A DNA stretch of 64,000 bases, from NCBI RefSeq assembly GCF_902833085.1, contig NZ_CADFEB010000009.1:186001-250000 (forward strand), given 5' to 3'. The translations under genes were made by a program, and so were the position numbers. Positions 8,447 to 16,810 of this stretch are shown in pieces (positions within the stretch are counted from its first letter, which is position 1; each line of letters begins with the position of its first letter). The notes under the pieces are model-generated. The model was not told the origin of the DNA and searched no databases. It saw only the letters and a list, made by a program, of their open reading frames with translations. This DNA is from Burkholderia ubonensis (GTDB lineage: Bacteria; Pseudomonadota; Gammaproteobacteria; Burkholderiales; Burkholderiaceae).

Positions 8447-9877
8447 TTACGCCGGGTCACGTTCGCCAGTGTAGCGGACCGGCTGCGGCGTGGCCGGGGC
8501 GCCGCCATGCGTCGCGCCGGCCGTTGCAGCCGTGCGGGACGTTGCCCACCAGACCGCGGCGGCGAGCACGGATAGCCCGATCGCGACGGCGAGCGTCAGG
8601 TGCATCGCAAACCGGAACGGCTGCAGCGTCGCGATGAACGCGCCGAAGACCGCCACGCCGAGGGCGGAGCCGCTCTGTCGGGCGGCGTTCAGGACGGCCG
8701 CCGCGATGCCCGCGCGGCCTTTCCCGACGGTGCCGAGCGCGGGCGAGGTCGCGGCCGGCGAGATGAAGCCCGACGCGAACCCGATCGCCAGCATCGGGCC
8801 GACCGCGAACCAGTAAGGCGACGTCGCGGTCGACAGCATCATCCCGAGCGCGCCTGCCGCATACAGGCCGAACGCGGCGCACATCGGCCAGCGCCCGCCG
8901 AAGCGCCTGACGAGCCGGCTCGACAGCAGGCCTCCGGTCGCGACCATCGCCGTCATCGGCAGGAACGCGAGCCCGGCATCGAGCGGCGACTCGCCGCGCA
9001 CCTGCTGGTAGAACAGGCTGAACGTGAACAGCAGGCCGTAAAACACGAACGCGGACGCCATCGAGACGAAGGTCGATCCGGCGAAGAGCGGGCTGCGAAA
9101 GAAGGCCGGCGGCAGCATCGGATTGCGCCCGCGCGTCTCGATCGCGATCAACGCGATCCATGCGACGCAGCACACGACGATGCCGGCGACGATCGGCGTC
9201 GCACGCCAGCCGAGCGACGGCCCCTCGATCAGCACGCCGATCAGCGTGCCGAGCGCGACGATCGCCGCTGCCTGCCCCGTCCAGTCGAAGTGCCGGGTCT
9301 GCCCGGCATCGGCGCGCGCAGCCGAGCGCGCGAGCCAGACGCCGGCCAGCCCGATCGGCAGGTTCACGAAGAAGATGCTGCGCCAGCCGAACAGCTGGAT
9401 CAGCAGCCCGCCGATCAGCGGGCCCGCGGCCATCGCGACGCCGCCGCATCCCATCCAGACGCTGACCGCCGCTGCGCGCTCGCCCGGCTCGGGATACGCG
9501 CGGTTGATCAGCGCGAGCGAGCACGGCACCAGCATCGCGCTGCCGACGCCTTGCAGCACGCGCGCCAGCGCGAGGACCGTCAGGTTCGGCGCGAAGCCGC
9601 ACAGTGCCGACGCGGCGACGAACACCGCGAGCCCCGCAATGTAGACGTTGCGTGCGCCGAGCCGGTCGCACAGGGTGCCGCCCGTCAGCAGCAGGCACGC
9701 GAACGTCAACGTGTAGGCGTTCACGATCCATTGCAGCCCGGCGACCTGGCTGTCGAGCGTTCGGGCGATTTCGCGCAGCGCGACGTTGACGATCGACGCG
9801 TCGAGCAGGACGAGCGTGTAGCTGACGCTGGTCGCCGCCAGGACCCGGCGGGCGTTGGCATGCAGGTTGGTTTTCAT
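8447..9877 (-). CDS. DHA2-type MFS multidrug exporter
   Basis: 476 residues with 14 predicted membrane helices, the count of the DHA2 (EmrB/QacA-like) drug:H+ antiporters. The first helix carries LDASIVNVAL (family motif D1), the loop after helix 2 has GGTLCDRLGARNVYIAG (motif A region), and RVLQGVGSAMLVPCSLALI plus GPLIGGLL give motif C, the antiporter signature. The start was set at MKTNLHANARR, which precedes the first helix directly; 21 further codons are open upstream. No membrane fusion gene is adjacent, so it probably works alone in the inner membrane. Substrate unknown. Confidence 0.9.
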   Translation of the reverse strand: MKTNLHANARRVLAATSVSYTLVLLDASIVNVALREIARTLDSQVAGLQWIVNAYTLTFACLLLTGGTLCDRLGARNVYIAGLAVFVAASALCGFAPNLTVLALARVLQGVGSAMLVPCSLALINRAYPEPGERAAAVSVWMGCGGVAMAAGPLIGGLLIQLFGWRSIFFVNLPIGLAGVWLARSAARADAGQTRHFDWTGQAAAIVALGTLIGVLIEGPSLGWRATPIVAGIVVCCVAWIALIAIETRGRNPMLPPAFFRSPLFAGSTFVSMASAFVFYGLLFTFSLFYQQVRGESPLDAGLAFLPMTAMVATGGLLSSRLVRRFGGRWPMCAAFGLYAAGALGMMLSTATSPYWFAVGPMLAIGFASGFISPAATSPALGTVGKGRAGIAAAVLNAARQSGSALGVAVFGAFIATLQPFRFAMHLTLAVAIGLSVLAAAVWWATSRTAATAGATHGGAPATPQPVRYTGERDPA

Positions 9878-10073
9878 CGGATTTCCGCGCGGGAGGAGCA
9901 AAAAGCCAATGTATCGACGCGATGGGCGACGACGTTTCACCGCGGACCGAAACGTGGATGTCGCCGCGTCGCCGCTCGTGTGCCGAGCTTGATCTGCCCG
10001 CCCCCGGCGTCATGTCACGGCCGGTATCATATGATTCGTTTGCCCCGATGAACCCGCGCAGGAGGACGACGTC

Positions 10074-10694
10074 GTGCATGTCGGTGAGCGTTTCAACAGC
10101 ATTACCCATCTCGTCGGCGCGGTGCTATCGATGGCGGGGCTGGCAACACTGGTGACGATGGGCGCGCTCCAGGGCGACGCTTACAAGGTGGTGAGCTTCA
10201 GCGTCTACGGCGCGATGCTCTGCGTGCTCTACGCGATCTCGACGCTTTACCACAGCGTGCGCAAGCCGCGCCTGAAAGCCATCCTGCAGAAATGCGACCA
10301 TTCGGCGATCTACCTGCTGATTGCCGGCAGCTATACGCCGTTCACCCTCGTCACGTTGCGCGGGCCATGGGGCTGGTCGCTGTTCGGCGTGAGCTGGGGG
10401 CTGGCCGCGTTCGGCATCGTGCAGGAACTGACCCTCGGGCGGCGCACCCGTGCCGTGTCGATGGTGCTGTACGTGCTGATGGGCTGGCTCGCGCTCGTTG
10501 CCATCCGCCCGTTGATTCATGCGCTGCCGCCGGTGGGCACCGCCTGGCTCGTGGCGGGCGGCGTCATCTACAGCGCCGGCATCTACTTTTTCATCAACGA
10601 CGAGCGCATCCGCCACGGGCATGGCATCTGGCACATGTTCGTTCTGGCCGGCAGCCTGTGCCAGTTCGTCAGCATTGCGCTGTACGTCGCGTGA
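10074..10694 (+). CDS. Hemolysin III / PAQR-family membrane protein
   Basis: 206 residues with seven membrane segments, typical of the HlyIII (YqfA/TrhA) family. Metal-ligand positions of the PAQR superfamily are visible: NSITHLVGAVLS near the N terminus, STLYHSVRK, KCDHSAIYLLIAGSYTPF, and GHGIWHMFVLAGSLCQF at the end. E. coli YqfA has been linked to membrane energetics; cytolytic activity is not assured. It starts with GTG, supported by GCAGGAGGACGACGTC upstream; an ATG lies in another frame just after it. Divergent from the MFS gene. Confidence 0.9.
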   Translation: MHVGERFNSITHLVGAVLSMAGLATLVTMGALQGDAYKVVSFSVYGAMLCVLYAISTLYHSVRKPRLKAILQKCDHSAIYLLIAGSYTPFTLVTLRGPWGWSLFGVSWGLAAFGIVQELTLGRRTRAVSMVLYVLMGWLALVAIRPLIHALPPVGTAWLVAGGVIYSAGIYFFINDERIRHGHGIWHMFVLAGSLCQFVSIALYVA

Positions 10695-10749
10695 CGCATG
10701 CCGCGGCCGCGCCGTGTCGGCCGCCAGCCGCCGGACAGCGCGTCGCGCG

Positions 10750-11115
10750 TCAATCGGCCAGCCCGGCCAGATTCAATTCATACGACTTCCCGATCCACAC
10801 CGCCGCGTCGCGATGATCGCGCAGCGAGTCGTCGGTATTCGGGTGCAGGAAGATGTCGAGCGCGCCGTGATTCAGCGCGAGCCACGGCACGATCTCGGCG
10901 AAGTGCGCGGCGGCGAACGCGATCTGGTACGACCAGGCCGGATGCGGCCCGACCAGGCGCTCATGGAAACGGCCGAGATCGATGATCGCGCCGAAGCGCT
11001 GCTCGACGATCTGCCGGAAGGCCCAGGCCGCATCGCGGCCGGCGGCGTCGAAGTAGACGTGCGCGTGCCAGCTGTCGATGGCGGCGACGTCGATGAAAGG
11101 GGCGTGAGCGTGCAT
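10750..11115 (-). CDS. DOPA 4,5-dioxygenase family protein
   Basis: 121 residues. It fits the small bacterial DOPA 4,5-dioxygenase family in length and in its histidines: WHAHVYFD close to the start, FHERLVGPHPAWSYQ, and LALNHGALDIFLHPNTDD. Plant and fungal relatives open the ring of L-DOPA to make betalamic or muscaflavin-type products; bacterial members probably act on other catechols and have no settled role. Soluble, no signal peptide. It converges with the HlyIII gene and has no pathway neighbours. Confidence 0.87.
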   Translation of the reverse strand: MHAHAPFIDVAAIDSWHAHVYFDAAGRDAAWAFRQIVEQRFGAIIDLGRFHERLVGPHPAWSYQIAFAAAHFAEIVPWLALNHGALDIFLHPNTDDSLRDHRDAAVWIGKSYELNLAGLAD

Positions 11116-11370
11116 GCGGATGGACGAGCGTGGGCGCCGTCACGTCGGCGACGGCCGGAGCGCCATTATCGCGCCGTGCGGCGCCGCCTGCAGTGACGCA
11201 CGTCATGCACGGCGGCGCGCGTCACGCCGGGCGAACCGGCGACGCCGCGCCGTCCGCATCCGTCAGCCGCGCGGCGAGCGCGACGGCCTCGTCGAGCGAC
11301 GCCACCGCCTCGTGCGGAATCCCGAACGTCTTCACGGCCGTCTCGCCTTGCACGGCGCGTCGCTCGGCCA

Positions 11371-11408
11371 AAAAAAAAGCGCCACGGATCGACTCCGTGG
11401 CGCTTCGT
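11371..11408 (-). terminator. Intrinsic terminator after hpnH
   Basis: Read leftward, the stem AAGCGCCACGGA-GTCGA-TCCGTGGCGCTT is followed by a run of eight to nine T. It lies about 50 nt beyond the hpnH stop codon and closes the ispH-hpnH unit. Confidence 0.88.
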
Positions 11409-11456
11409 TCATACTCACCGGCCGAGGGCATCAGCCCAGCACGGCGATGCGTCCGG

Positions 11457-12617
11457 TCAGGCCGCCGCGGCCGGCTTCGCCGGCTTCTGCAGCTTGCCCT
11501 TGCCGGCGCGCTGGATTTCCTCGAGCTTGATCTCGACGTGGCGCGAGAACACGTACTCGGCCGGACGCTGCTTGTCGATCGGAATGTCCGGTGCGAACGC
11601 GCCTTCGGTCTTGATGCCCTTCCGGCTCACGGCGAACGCCTTCAGCGGATGCGCGATCGTGTCCATCACGGCGGTCGCCTCGAAGCCGCAGTGGACCATG
11701 CAGTCCGCGCACTTCTCGTAGTTGCCGACGCCGTAGTTGTCCCAGTTCGTGTCTTCCATCAGCTCCTTGAAGGTCTTCACGTAACCTTCGCCGACCAGAT
11801 AGCACGGCTTCTGCCAGCCGAACACGGTGCGCGCCGGGTTGCCCCACGGCGTGCACTTGTAGGTCTGGTTGCCGGCCAGGAAGTCGAGGAACAGCGACGA
11901 CTGGCTGAACGACCAGCGCTTGCCGCCTTCGCCGCGCTTCAGGATCTCGCGGAACAGGTTCTTCGTCTTGTCGCGGTTCAGGAAGTGCTGCTGGTCCGGC
12001 GCGCGCTCGTACGCATAGCCCGGCGACACGGTGATGCCGTCGACGCCGATCGGCCCCAGCGTATCGAAGAACTTCGCGACGCGCTCGGGGATCGCATCGT
12101 TGAACAGCGTGCAGTTGATGTTCACGCGGAAGCCGCGGCGCTTCGCTTCCTTGATGGCCGCGACCGCCTTTTCGTACACGCCTTCCTGCGACACGGAATG
12201 ATCGTGCATGTCCTTGTCGCCGTCGAGGTGGACCGACCAGACGAAGTACGGATTCGGCTGGTAGTCGTCCATCTTCTTTTCCATCAGCAGCGCGTTCGTG
12301 CACAGGTACACGAACTTCTTGCGCTTCATGATGCCCTTGACGATCTCCGGCATCTCCTTGTGGAGCAGCGGCTCGCCGCCGGCGATCGACACGATGGGCG
12401 CGCCGCACTCGTCGACGGCCTGCAGGCATTCCTCGACCGACAGGCGCTGGTTCAGGATCGGGTCCGGATAATCGATCTTGCCGCAGCCGTTGCAGGCGAG
12501 GTTGCAACGGAACAGCGGCTCGAGCATCAGCGCGAGCGGATAGCGTTTGTTGCCGGACAGGTGTTGGCGCATGATGTATGCGCCGACGCGGACTTGCTGG
12601 AGCAGCGGAATAGACAA
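11457..12617 (-). CDS. hpnH: Adenosyl-hopene transferase HpnH (radical SAM)
   Basis: 386 residues. HpnH joins a 5'-deoxyadenosyl group to diploptene, the first step in making the C35 hopanoid side chain. The radical-SAM cluster ligands are C38, C42 and C45 in LFRCNLACNGCGKIDYP, and the SAM-binding SIAGGEPLLH follows. C-terminal cysteines (YEKCADCMVHCGFEA) are typical of the family. It starts at TTG, supported by an excellent AAGGAGGA site 7 nt upstream; that site overlaps the end of ispH, 12 nt away, so translation is probably coupled. The terminator at 11371-11408 ends the unit. Confidence 0.96.
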   Translation of the reverse strand: MSIPLLQQVRVGAYIMRQHLSGNKRYPLALMLEPLFRCNLACNGCGKIDYPDPILNQRLSVEECLQAVDECGAPIVSIAGGEPLLHKEMPEIVKGIMKRKKFVYLCTNALLMEKKMDDYQPNPYFVWSVHLDGDKDMHDHSVSQEGVYEKAVAAIKEAKRRGFRVNINCTLFNDAIPERVAKFFDTLGPIGVDGITVSPGYAYERAPDQQHFLNRDKTKNLFREILKRGEGGKRWSFSQSSLFLDFLAGNQTYKCTPWGNPARTVFGWQKPCYLVGEGYVKTFKELMEDTNWDNYGVGNYEKCADCMVHCGFEATAVMDTIAHPLKAFAVSRKGIKTEGAFAPDIPIDKQRPAEYVFSRHVEIKLEEIQRAGKGKLQKPAKPAAAA

Positions 12618-12629
12618 GAGTTGTCCTCC

Positions 12630-13571
12630 TTAAACTTCGCGGGCGACAGCTTGCGTGAGCTTCGCCGGCAACTTGAATTCGACTTTTTCTTCACGGCCCG
12701 CCATCGTCGTGACCTCGACGGGCCCCAGCGCGCGCAGCGCGCCGATTACATCCTCGACCATCTCTTCGGGCGCCGACGCGCCGGCGGTGAGCCCCACCGT
12801 CTGCACGCCCGCGAACCATTCGGCCTTCACTTCCGAGCCGTCGGCGACGAGATAGCTCGGTACGCCGCTTTCGGTGCCGATCTCGCGCAGCCGGTTCGAG
12901 TTCGAGCTGTTCGTCGCACCGACGACGAGCAGCACGTCGACCTGCGCGCTCAGCTCGCGCACCGCCGCCTGGCGATTCTGCGTCGCGTAGCAGATGTCGC
13001 GCGTGTCCGGCCCGACGATGTCGGTGAACCGGCGTTGCAGCGCCTCGATGATGCCGCGCGTGTCGTCGACCGACAGCGTCGTCTGCGTGACGTACGCGAC
13101 CGGCGTGTCGACCGGCAGCGTCAGCGTGTCGACCTCGGCCTCGCTCTGGACGAGCGTGACCTCGCCCGGGATCTGGCCGATCGTGCCTTCGACTTCCGGA
13201 TGGCCCGCGTGGCCGATCAGGATCAGCCGGCGGCCCGCCGCGACGTACTGGCGGCCCTGCACGTGCACTTTCGTGACGAGCGGGCAGGTCGCGTCGAGCA
13301 CGTCGAGCCCGCGCGTTTCCGCATCGCGCTCGACCGTCTGGGCGACACCGTGCGCGCTGAAGATCGCGACAGCGCCGTGGGGCACCTCGTCGAGCTCCTC
13401 AACGAATCGCGCCCCTTTATTACGCAGATTTTCGACAACGTGCCGGTTATGGACGATTTCATGACGCACATAAACCGGCGCGCCGTGCTGTTGCAGCGCG
13501 CGATCGACGATCTCGATCGCGCGGACAACTCCCGCACAAAAGCCGCGGGGCTGGGCAAGGATGACTCGCAT
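12630..13571 (-). CDS. ispH: 4-hydroxy-3-methylbut-2-enyl diphosphate reductase, hopanoid-linked copy
   Basis: 313 residues. IspH makes IPP and DMAPP in the last step of the MEP pathway using a [4Fe-4S] cluster. The three ligand cysteines are in QPRGFCAGV (Cys12), LDATCPLVTK and DICYATQNRQ. HEIVHN, FSAHGV, HAGHPEVEGTIGQ, ATNSSNSNRL and TAGASAPE complete the active site. The start was placed at MRVILAQPRGF, standard for the family; more codons are open upstream but have no homologous look. It is the first gene of the ispH-hpnH unit and supplies precursors next to the hopanoid genes. A housekeeping ispH may exist elsewhere. Confidence 0.95.
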   Translation of the reverse strand: MRVILAQPRGFCAGVVRAIEIVDRALQQHGAPVYVRHEIVHNRHVVENLRNKGARFVEELDEVPHGAVAIFSAHGVAQTVERDAETRGLDVLDATCPLVTKVHVQGRQYVAAGRRLILIGHAGHPEVEGTIGQIPGEVTLVQSEAEVDTLTLPVDTPVAYVTQTTLSVDDTRGIIEALQRRFTDIVGPDTRDICYATQNRQAAVRELSAQVDVLLVVGATNSSNSNRLREIGTESGVPSYLVADGSEVKAEWFAGVQTVGLTAGASAPEEMVEDVIGALRALGPVEVTTMAGREEKVEFKLPAKLTQAVAREV

Positions 13572-14007
13572 AATTGAGCGAACTCCGACGACAGACGCGG
13601 GGTTCGAGGGAGCCGGCATGCCAGCTCGATCGTCCCGACTTGATGTTATGAATGCAGGAACGACCCGGCAGGCCAGGGCCCGGCACCCCGAATTAATCGC
13701 GCATTTTAACTCTATCGGCAGGTCCTTGCTCTGGTGCTGTTTCGAACGTGTTGCAATCGCGTTGCAAGCCTGGGACGGCCGGGTCGGCGCCCGCCGGCGC
13801 GGAACCCAGTAAACTAGGCGGTTTCGCAGGCTTCCTTTCGGTTGCCTGACGTCGAGCACATTTCAAGGCCTCCTCGATGACCGTCGATTCCTACGAGTAT
13901 TGCCCTGCGGCGCCGCAGGCCGCACGCGCCGCCTCCGGCGTTTTAAATCCGACCCTGATTGCAGCGTCCGGCTTCGCCGCAGGCGGTGCCCGCCGGGAGG
14001 CGCGCCG
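13572..14007. promoter_or_regulatory. Divergent promoter region between ispH and hpnB
   Basis: About 435 nt without a supportable gene. It must carry the leftward ispH-hpnH promoter and the rightward hpnB promoter. The part around 13690-13770 is less GC-rich. No operator dyad or clear -35/-10 pair could be named with confidence. Confidence 0.4.
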
Positions 14008-15195
14008 ATGATGCTGGCGATCGTGTTCCTGCTGTCCTGCCTGTCGCTGCTGATCTGGATCGTCCTGCTCGTCGCGCGCGGCGGCTTCTGGCGCGCGCAG
14101 CCGGCGCGGCCGCTGCCGCCCGGCGCACGCGGCGCGGCGGCCGAGGCCGGCTGGCCGGCCGTCGTCGCGGTCGTGCCGGCGCGCAACGAAGCCGACGTGA
14201 TCGCCCGCGCGGCGACCTCGCTGCTCGAGCAGGACTATCCCGGCGCGTTTCACCTGATCATCGTCGACGACCACAGCGACGACGGCACCGCCGACGCGGC
14301 CCGCGCGGCGGCGCTCGCGATCAACCGCGCCGACCGCCTGACCGTGCTCGCAGCGAAGCCGCTGCCGGCCGGCTGGTCGGGCAAGGTGTGGGCGCAGTCG
14401 CAGGGGATCGCGGCGGTCGGCGCGCTCGGCCTGCCGGCCGACTACCTGCTGCTGACCGACGCCGACATCGGCCATCCGCCGGACGCCGTCGCGCAGCTCG
14501 TCGCGCGCGCGCAGGCCGAGCATCGCGACCTGGTGTCGCTGATGGTGCGGCTGCGCTGCGATTCGTTCTGGGAAAAGGCGCTGATCCCGGCGTTCGTGTT
14601 CTTCTTCGCGAAGCTCTACCCGTTCTCGTGGATCAACGATCCGCGCAACAAGACGGCCGGCGCCGCCGGCGGCTGCATGCTGGTGAAGCGCACGGCGCTC
14701 GAGGAGGCAGGCGGCATCGAGTCGATCCGCAACGCGCTGATCGACGATTGCAGCCTCGCCGCGCAGATCAAGCATCGCGGCGGCGGCCGCCATCCGATCC
14801 GGCTCGATCTCGCCGAGCGCAGCGTGTCGCTGCGCCCGTACGACAGCTGGCGCGACATCTGGAACATGATCGCGCGCACCGCGTTCACGCAGCTCCACTA
14901 TTCGCCGTGGCTGCTGGCCGGCACGCTGCTCGGCATGACGATCATCTACCTCGTGCCGCCCGTCGCGGCGCTGGCCTACGGCGCGCACGCATGGCCGGCC
15001 TGGCTCGCGTGGGCGTCGATGTGCACCGCCTATGCGCCGATGCTGCGCTACTACCGGCGCTCGCTGTGGTGGGCGCCCGCGCTGCCGCTCGTCGCGGCGT
15101 TCTACGTCGGCGCGACGTTCGCGTCCGCGTGGCGCTACTGGCGCGGCAAGGGCGGGCAGTGGAAGGCACGCGTGCAGGCGCCGGTGGAGCGCTGA
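14008..15195 (+). CDS. hpnB: Hopanoid biosynthesis glycosyltransferase HpnB
   Basis: 395 residues, inner-membrane family-2 glycosyltransferase. One N-terminal membrane helix (MLAIVFLLSCLSLLIWIVLL) is followed by the GT-A domain: VPARNEADVI, IVDDHSDDGTAD (nucleotide-sugar site), LLTDADIGH (metal-binding D-x-D type) and DDCSLAAQIKHRG (catalytic acid region). Two to three helices follow at the C terminus. HpnB is thought to take part in decorating the bacteriohopanetetrol side chain. The start ATG has GGGAGG 7 nt upstream; the frame is open further back but lacks such a site. It diverges from ispH. Confidence 0.92.
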   Translation: MMLAIVFLLSCLSLLIWIVLLVARGGFWRAQPARPLPPGARGAAAEAGWPAVVAVVPARNEADVIARAATSLLEQDYPGAFHLIIVDDHSDDGTADAARAAALAINRADRLTVLAAKPLPAGWSGKVWAQSQGIAAVGALGLPADYLLLTDADIGHPPDAVAQLVARAQAEHRDLVSLMVRLRCDSFWEKALIPAFVFFFAKLYPFSWINDPRNKTAGAAGGCMLVKRTALEEAGGIESIRNALIDDCSLAAQIKHRGGGRHPIRLDLAERSVSLRPYDSWRDIWNMIARTAFTQLHYSPWLLAGTLLGMTIIYLVPPVAALAYGAHAWPAWLAWASMCTAYAPMLRYYRRSLWWAPALPLVAAFYVGATFASAWRYWRGKGGQWKARVQAPVER

Positions 15196-15234
15196 GCGCC
15201 TCGGCCCGCGCGGCGCGGCGGGCCCGATGTGAAA

Positions 15235-15257
15235 AAGGGCGGCGCAAGGCCGCCCTT
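15235..15257 (-). terminator. Terminator of the 14-residue-repeat protein gene
   Basis: A 9-bp stem (AAGGGCGGC / GCCGCCCTT) with a 5-nt loop. Read leftward it is followed by TTT, about 30 nt after the stop codon of the gene at 15290. It may also stop rightward hpnB transcription, since the genes converge here. Confidence 0.65.
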
Positions 15258-15289
15258 CGATGGCCATCCCACGGATGGCCGCCCCATGC

Positions 15290-16702
15290 TTACCGCTGGG
15301 TGAGCATCATGTACATCTGAATCACCACGTCCGGCGAGAACGTGAACGGCACCCAGCCGAAGCCGGTGTGGCGCGCGACCAGCAGGCGGTCGCCGTTCGC
15401 TTGCTTCTGCACCGCCATCATCGGATTCTTCGTCGACACGAACCGCCAGCCGGACGGGATGCCCGCCGGCTGTTCCGGCTGCATCGACGCGCGCGCGTGC
15501 GCGAGTTCCTCGATCAACTGGCTGAGCTGTTCCGGCTGCAGCGTGATCGATTCGCCGTTGACGCTCAGCGTGATCTCGTTCTGCGACGGGCGGGCGACAT
15601 GCAGCGTCGGTTTGTCCGCAGCAGCGGCGGGCGCTTCGGAAGTCGCCGGCACCGACGCGGATTCCGGTTCCGCGGCGGCTTCGGCTTCGGTTGCCGCGGG
15701 GGCATGGGTGTCGGCTTCCGGCGCGGCTGCGGCTTGCGGCGCGTCCGCGGGTTCAACGGCTTCCGCAGTTTCCACGGCGCCCACGGCTTCCGCCGACGCG
15801 GCCCCGTTGACGACGGCTTCGACGAGCGCTTCGGCGTCGGCGATGGCCTTTTCATGACGCTGCGCGGCGGCTTCGGCTTCCGCGAGCGCCAACGTGTGGC
15901 GCTGCGTGATGGCGTCGGCTTGCGCGGTCGCCTCGGCATGGCGCCGCGCGGCGGCTTCGGCCTGCGCGATCGCTTCGGTGTGGCGCTGCGCAACGGCTTC
16001 GGCCTGCGCGGCCGCGTCGGCATGGCGCTGCGCGGCGGCTTCGGCTTCGGCGATGGCTTCGGCGTGGCGCTGCGCGACGGCTTCGGCCTGCGCGGCCGCG
16101 TCGGCCTGGCGTTGTGCGGCGGCTTGCGCGTCGGCGATCGCGCTCGTGTGGCGCTGCGAAGCAGCCTCAGCCTCGGCTATCGCAACCGCGTGACGTTGCG
16201 CAGCGGCGTCGGCTTCCGCGGCGGCTGCCGCATGGCGCTGCGCGGCGGCTTCCGCTTCGGTCGCGGCGGCGTCGTGACGCTGCGCGGCGGCCTCGGCTTC
16301 GGCGATCGCAGCCGCGTGGCGCTGCGATGCGGCTTCGGCGTCCGCGTGGCGTTGCGCGAGCGCTTCGGTCAGCGCGGTCGCTTCCGCGTGGCGCTGCACG
16401 GCGGCATCGGCCTGCGCGGCGGCCTCGGTGTGGCGCTGCGCGGCGGCTTGCGCTTCGGCGCTTGCCGCGGTGTGGCGCTGCAGCGCGGCTTCGGCCTCGG
16501 CGGCCGCTTGGGCATGGCGCTGCGCGGCAGCTTGCGCATCGGCCTCGGCCGCGGCATGACGTTGGGCGGCCGCGTCGGCTTCTGCCGCGGCCGCGCGCGC
16601 GAATGCTTCGGCGCTGCGTGCCGCCTGCTGGGCGGCGTGTTGATCGTGGAGGAGCTGATCGACGCCGGCATTGAGCGCATCGATCTGATCGTTCAGGTTC
16701 AT
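15290..16702 (-). CDS. Coiled-coil protein with about 18 tandem 14-residue AAAQRH repeats
   Basis: 470 residues. Residues 1-35 start MNLNDQIDALNAGVDQLLHD. From about 36 to 290 the chain is a tandem repeat of 14 residues, consensus AxAIAEAEAAAQRH, with one 10-residue short unit. As 14 is two heptads, this should be a long alpha-helical coiled coil with a ring of Gln-Arg-His every four turns. Residues about 290-365 are a loose Ala/Glu/Pro/Thr linker. The last about 100 residues (ITLSVNGESITLQPEQLSQLIEELA, then GWRFVSTKNPMMAVQKQ) are a compact domain of unknown family. No signal peptide or membrane helix. It lies between hpnB and hpnA but has no known hopanoid role. Confidence 0.85.
   Translation of the reverse strand: MNLNDQIDALNAGVDQLLHDQHAAQQAARSAEAFARAAAAEADAAAQRHAAAEADAQAAAQRHAQAAAEAEAALQRHTAASAEAQAAAQRHTEAAAQADAAVQRHAEATALTEALAQRHADAEAASQRHAAAIAEAEAAAQRHDAAATEAEAAAQRHAAAAAEADAAAQRHAVAIAEAEAASQRHTSAIADAQAAAQRQADAAAQAEAVAQRHAEAIAEAEAAAQRHADAAAQAEAVAQRHTEAIAQAEAAARRHAEATAQADAITQRHTLALAEAEAAAQRHEKAIADAEALVEAVVNGAASAEAVGAVETAEAVEPADAPQAAAAPEADTHAPAATEAEAAAEPESASVPATSEAPAAAADKPTLHVARPSQNEITLSVNGESITLQPEQLSQLIEELAHARASMQPEQPAGIPSGWRFVSTKNPMMAVQKQANGDRLLVARHTGFGWVPFTFSPDVVIQMYMMLTQR
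15835..16600 (-). repeat. 42-bp in-frame tandem repeats inside the coiled-coil gene
   Basis: About eighteen 42-nt units, each coding for 14 residues ending QRH, make up over half of the gene. The repeated DNA core (read on the plus strand) is GTGGCGCTGCGCGGCGGCTT with variants. Units differ by a few bases, so this is not a recent perfect expansion, but copy number may still vary between strains. One unit is 12 nt shorter. Confidence 0.85.
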
Positions 16703-16781
16703 GCGTGCTTTCTCTACGTAAGACCCGCGATTTTACCTGCTGCGCCGATGCCGGTCCGCGTGCGGCGTGTAACAAAGTGCG

Positions 16782-16808
16782 CAAAGCGGCGCGATGTGCG
16801 CCGCTTTG
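16782..16808 (-). terminator. Hairpin just after hpnA
   Basis: An 11-bp perfect stem (CAAAGCGGCGC / GCGCCGCTTTG) with a 5-nt loop begins 2 nt past the hpnA stop codon. Read leftward it is followed by only a weak T-rich stretch (GCACTTTGTTAC), so termination strength is uncertain. Confidence 0.55.
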
Positions 16809-16810
16809 TG

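Noticed and set aside
8447..9940. Longer N terminus for the MFS exporter
   Set aside because: The extra 21 residues are Arg-rich and polar and lie before the family's normal start at MKTNLHANARR; no better ribosome site supports them.
11222..11431. Leftward frame of 69 codons downstream of hpnH
   Set aside because: Its first part runs through the hpnH terminator hairpin. The portion after the hairpin (MKTFGIPHEAVASLDEAV and on, 37 residues from a GTG) has no ribosome site and no recognised family. It might be the remnant of a gene but cannot be supported.
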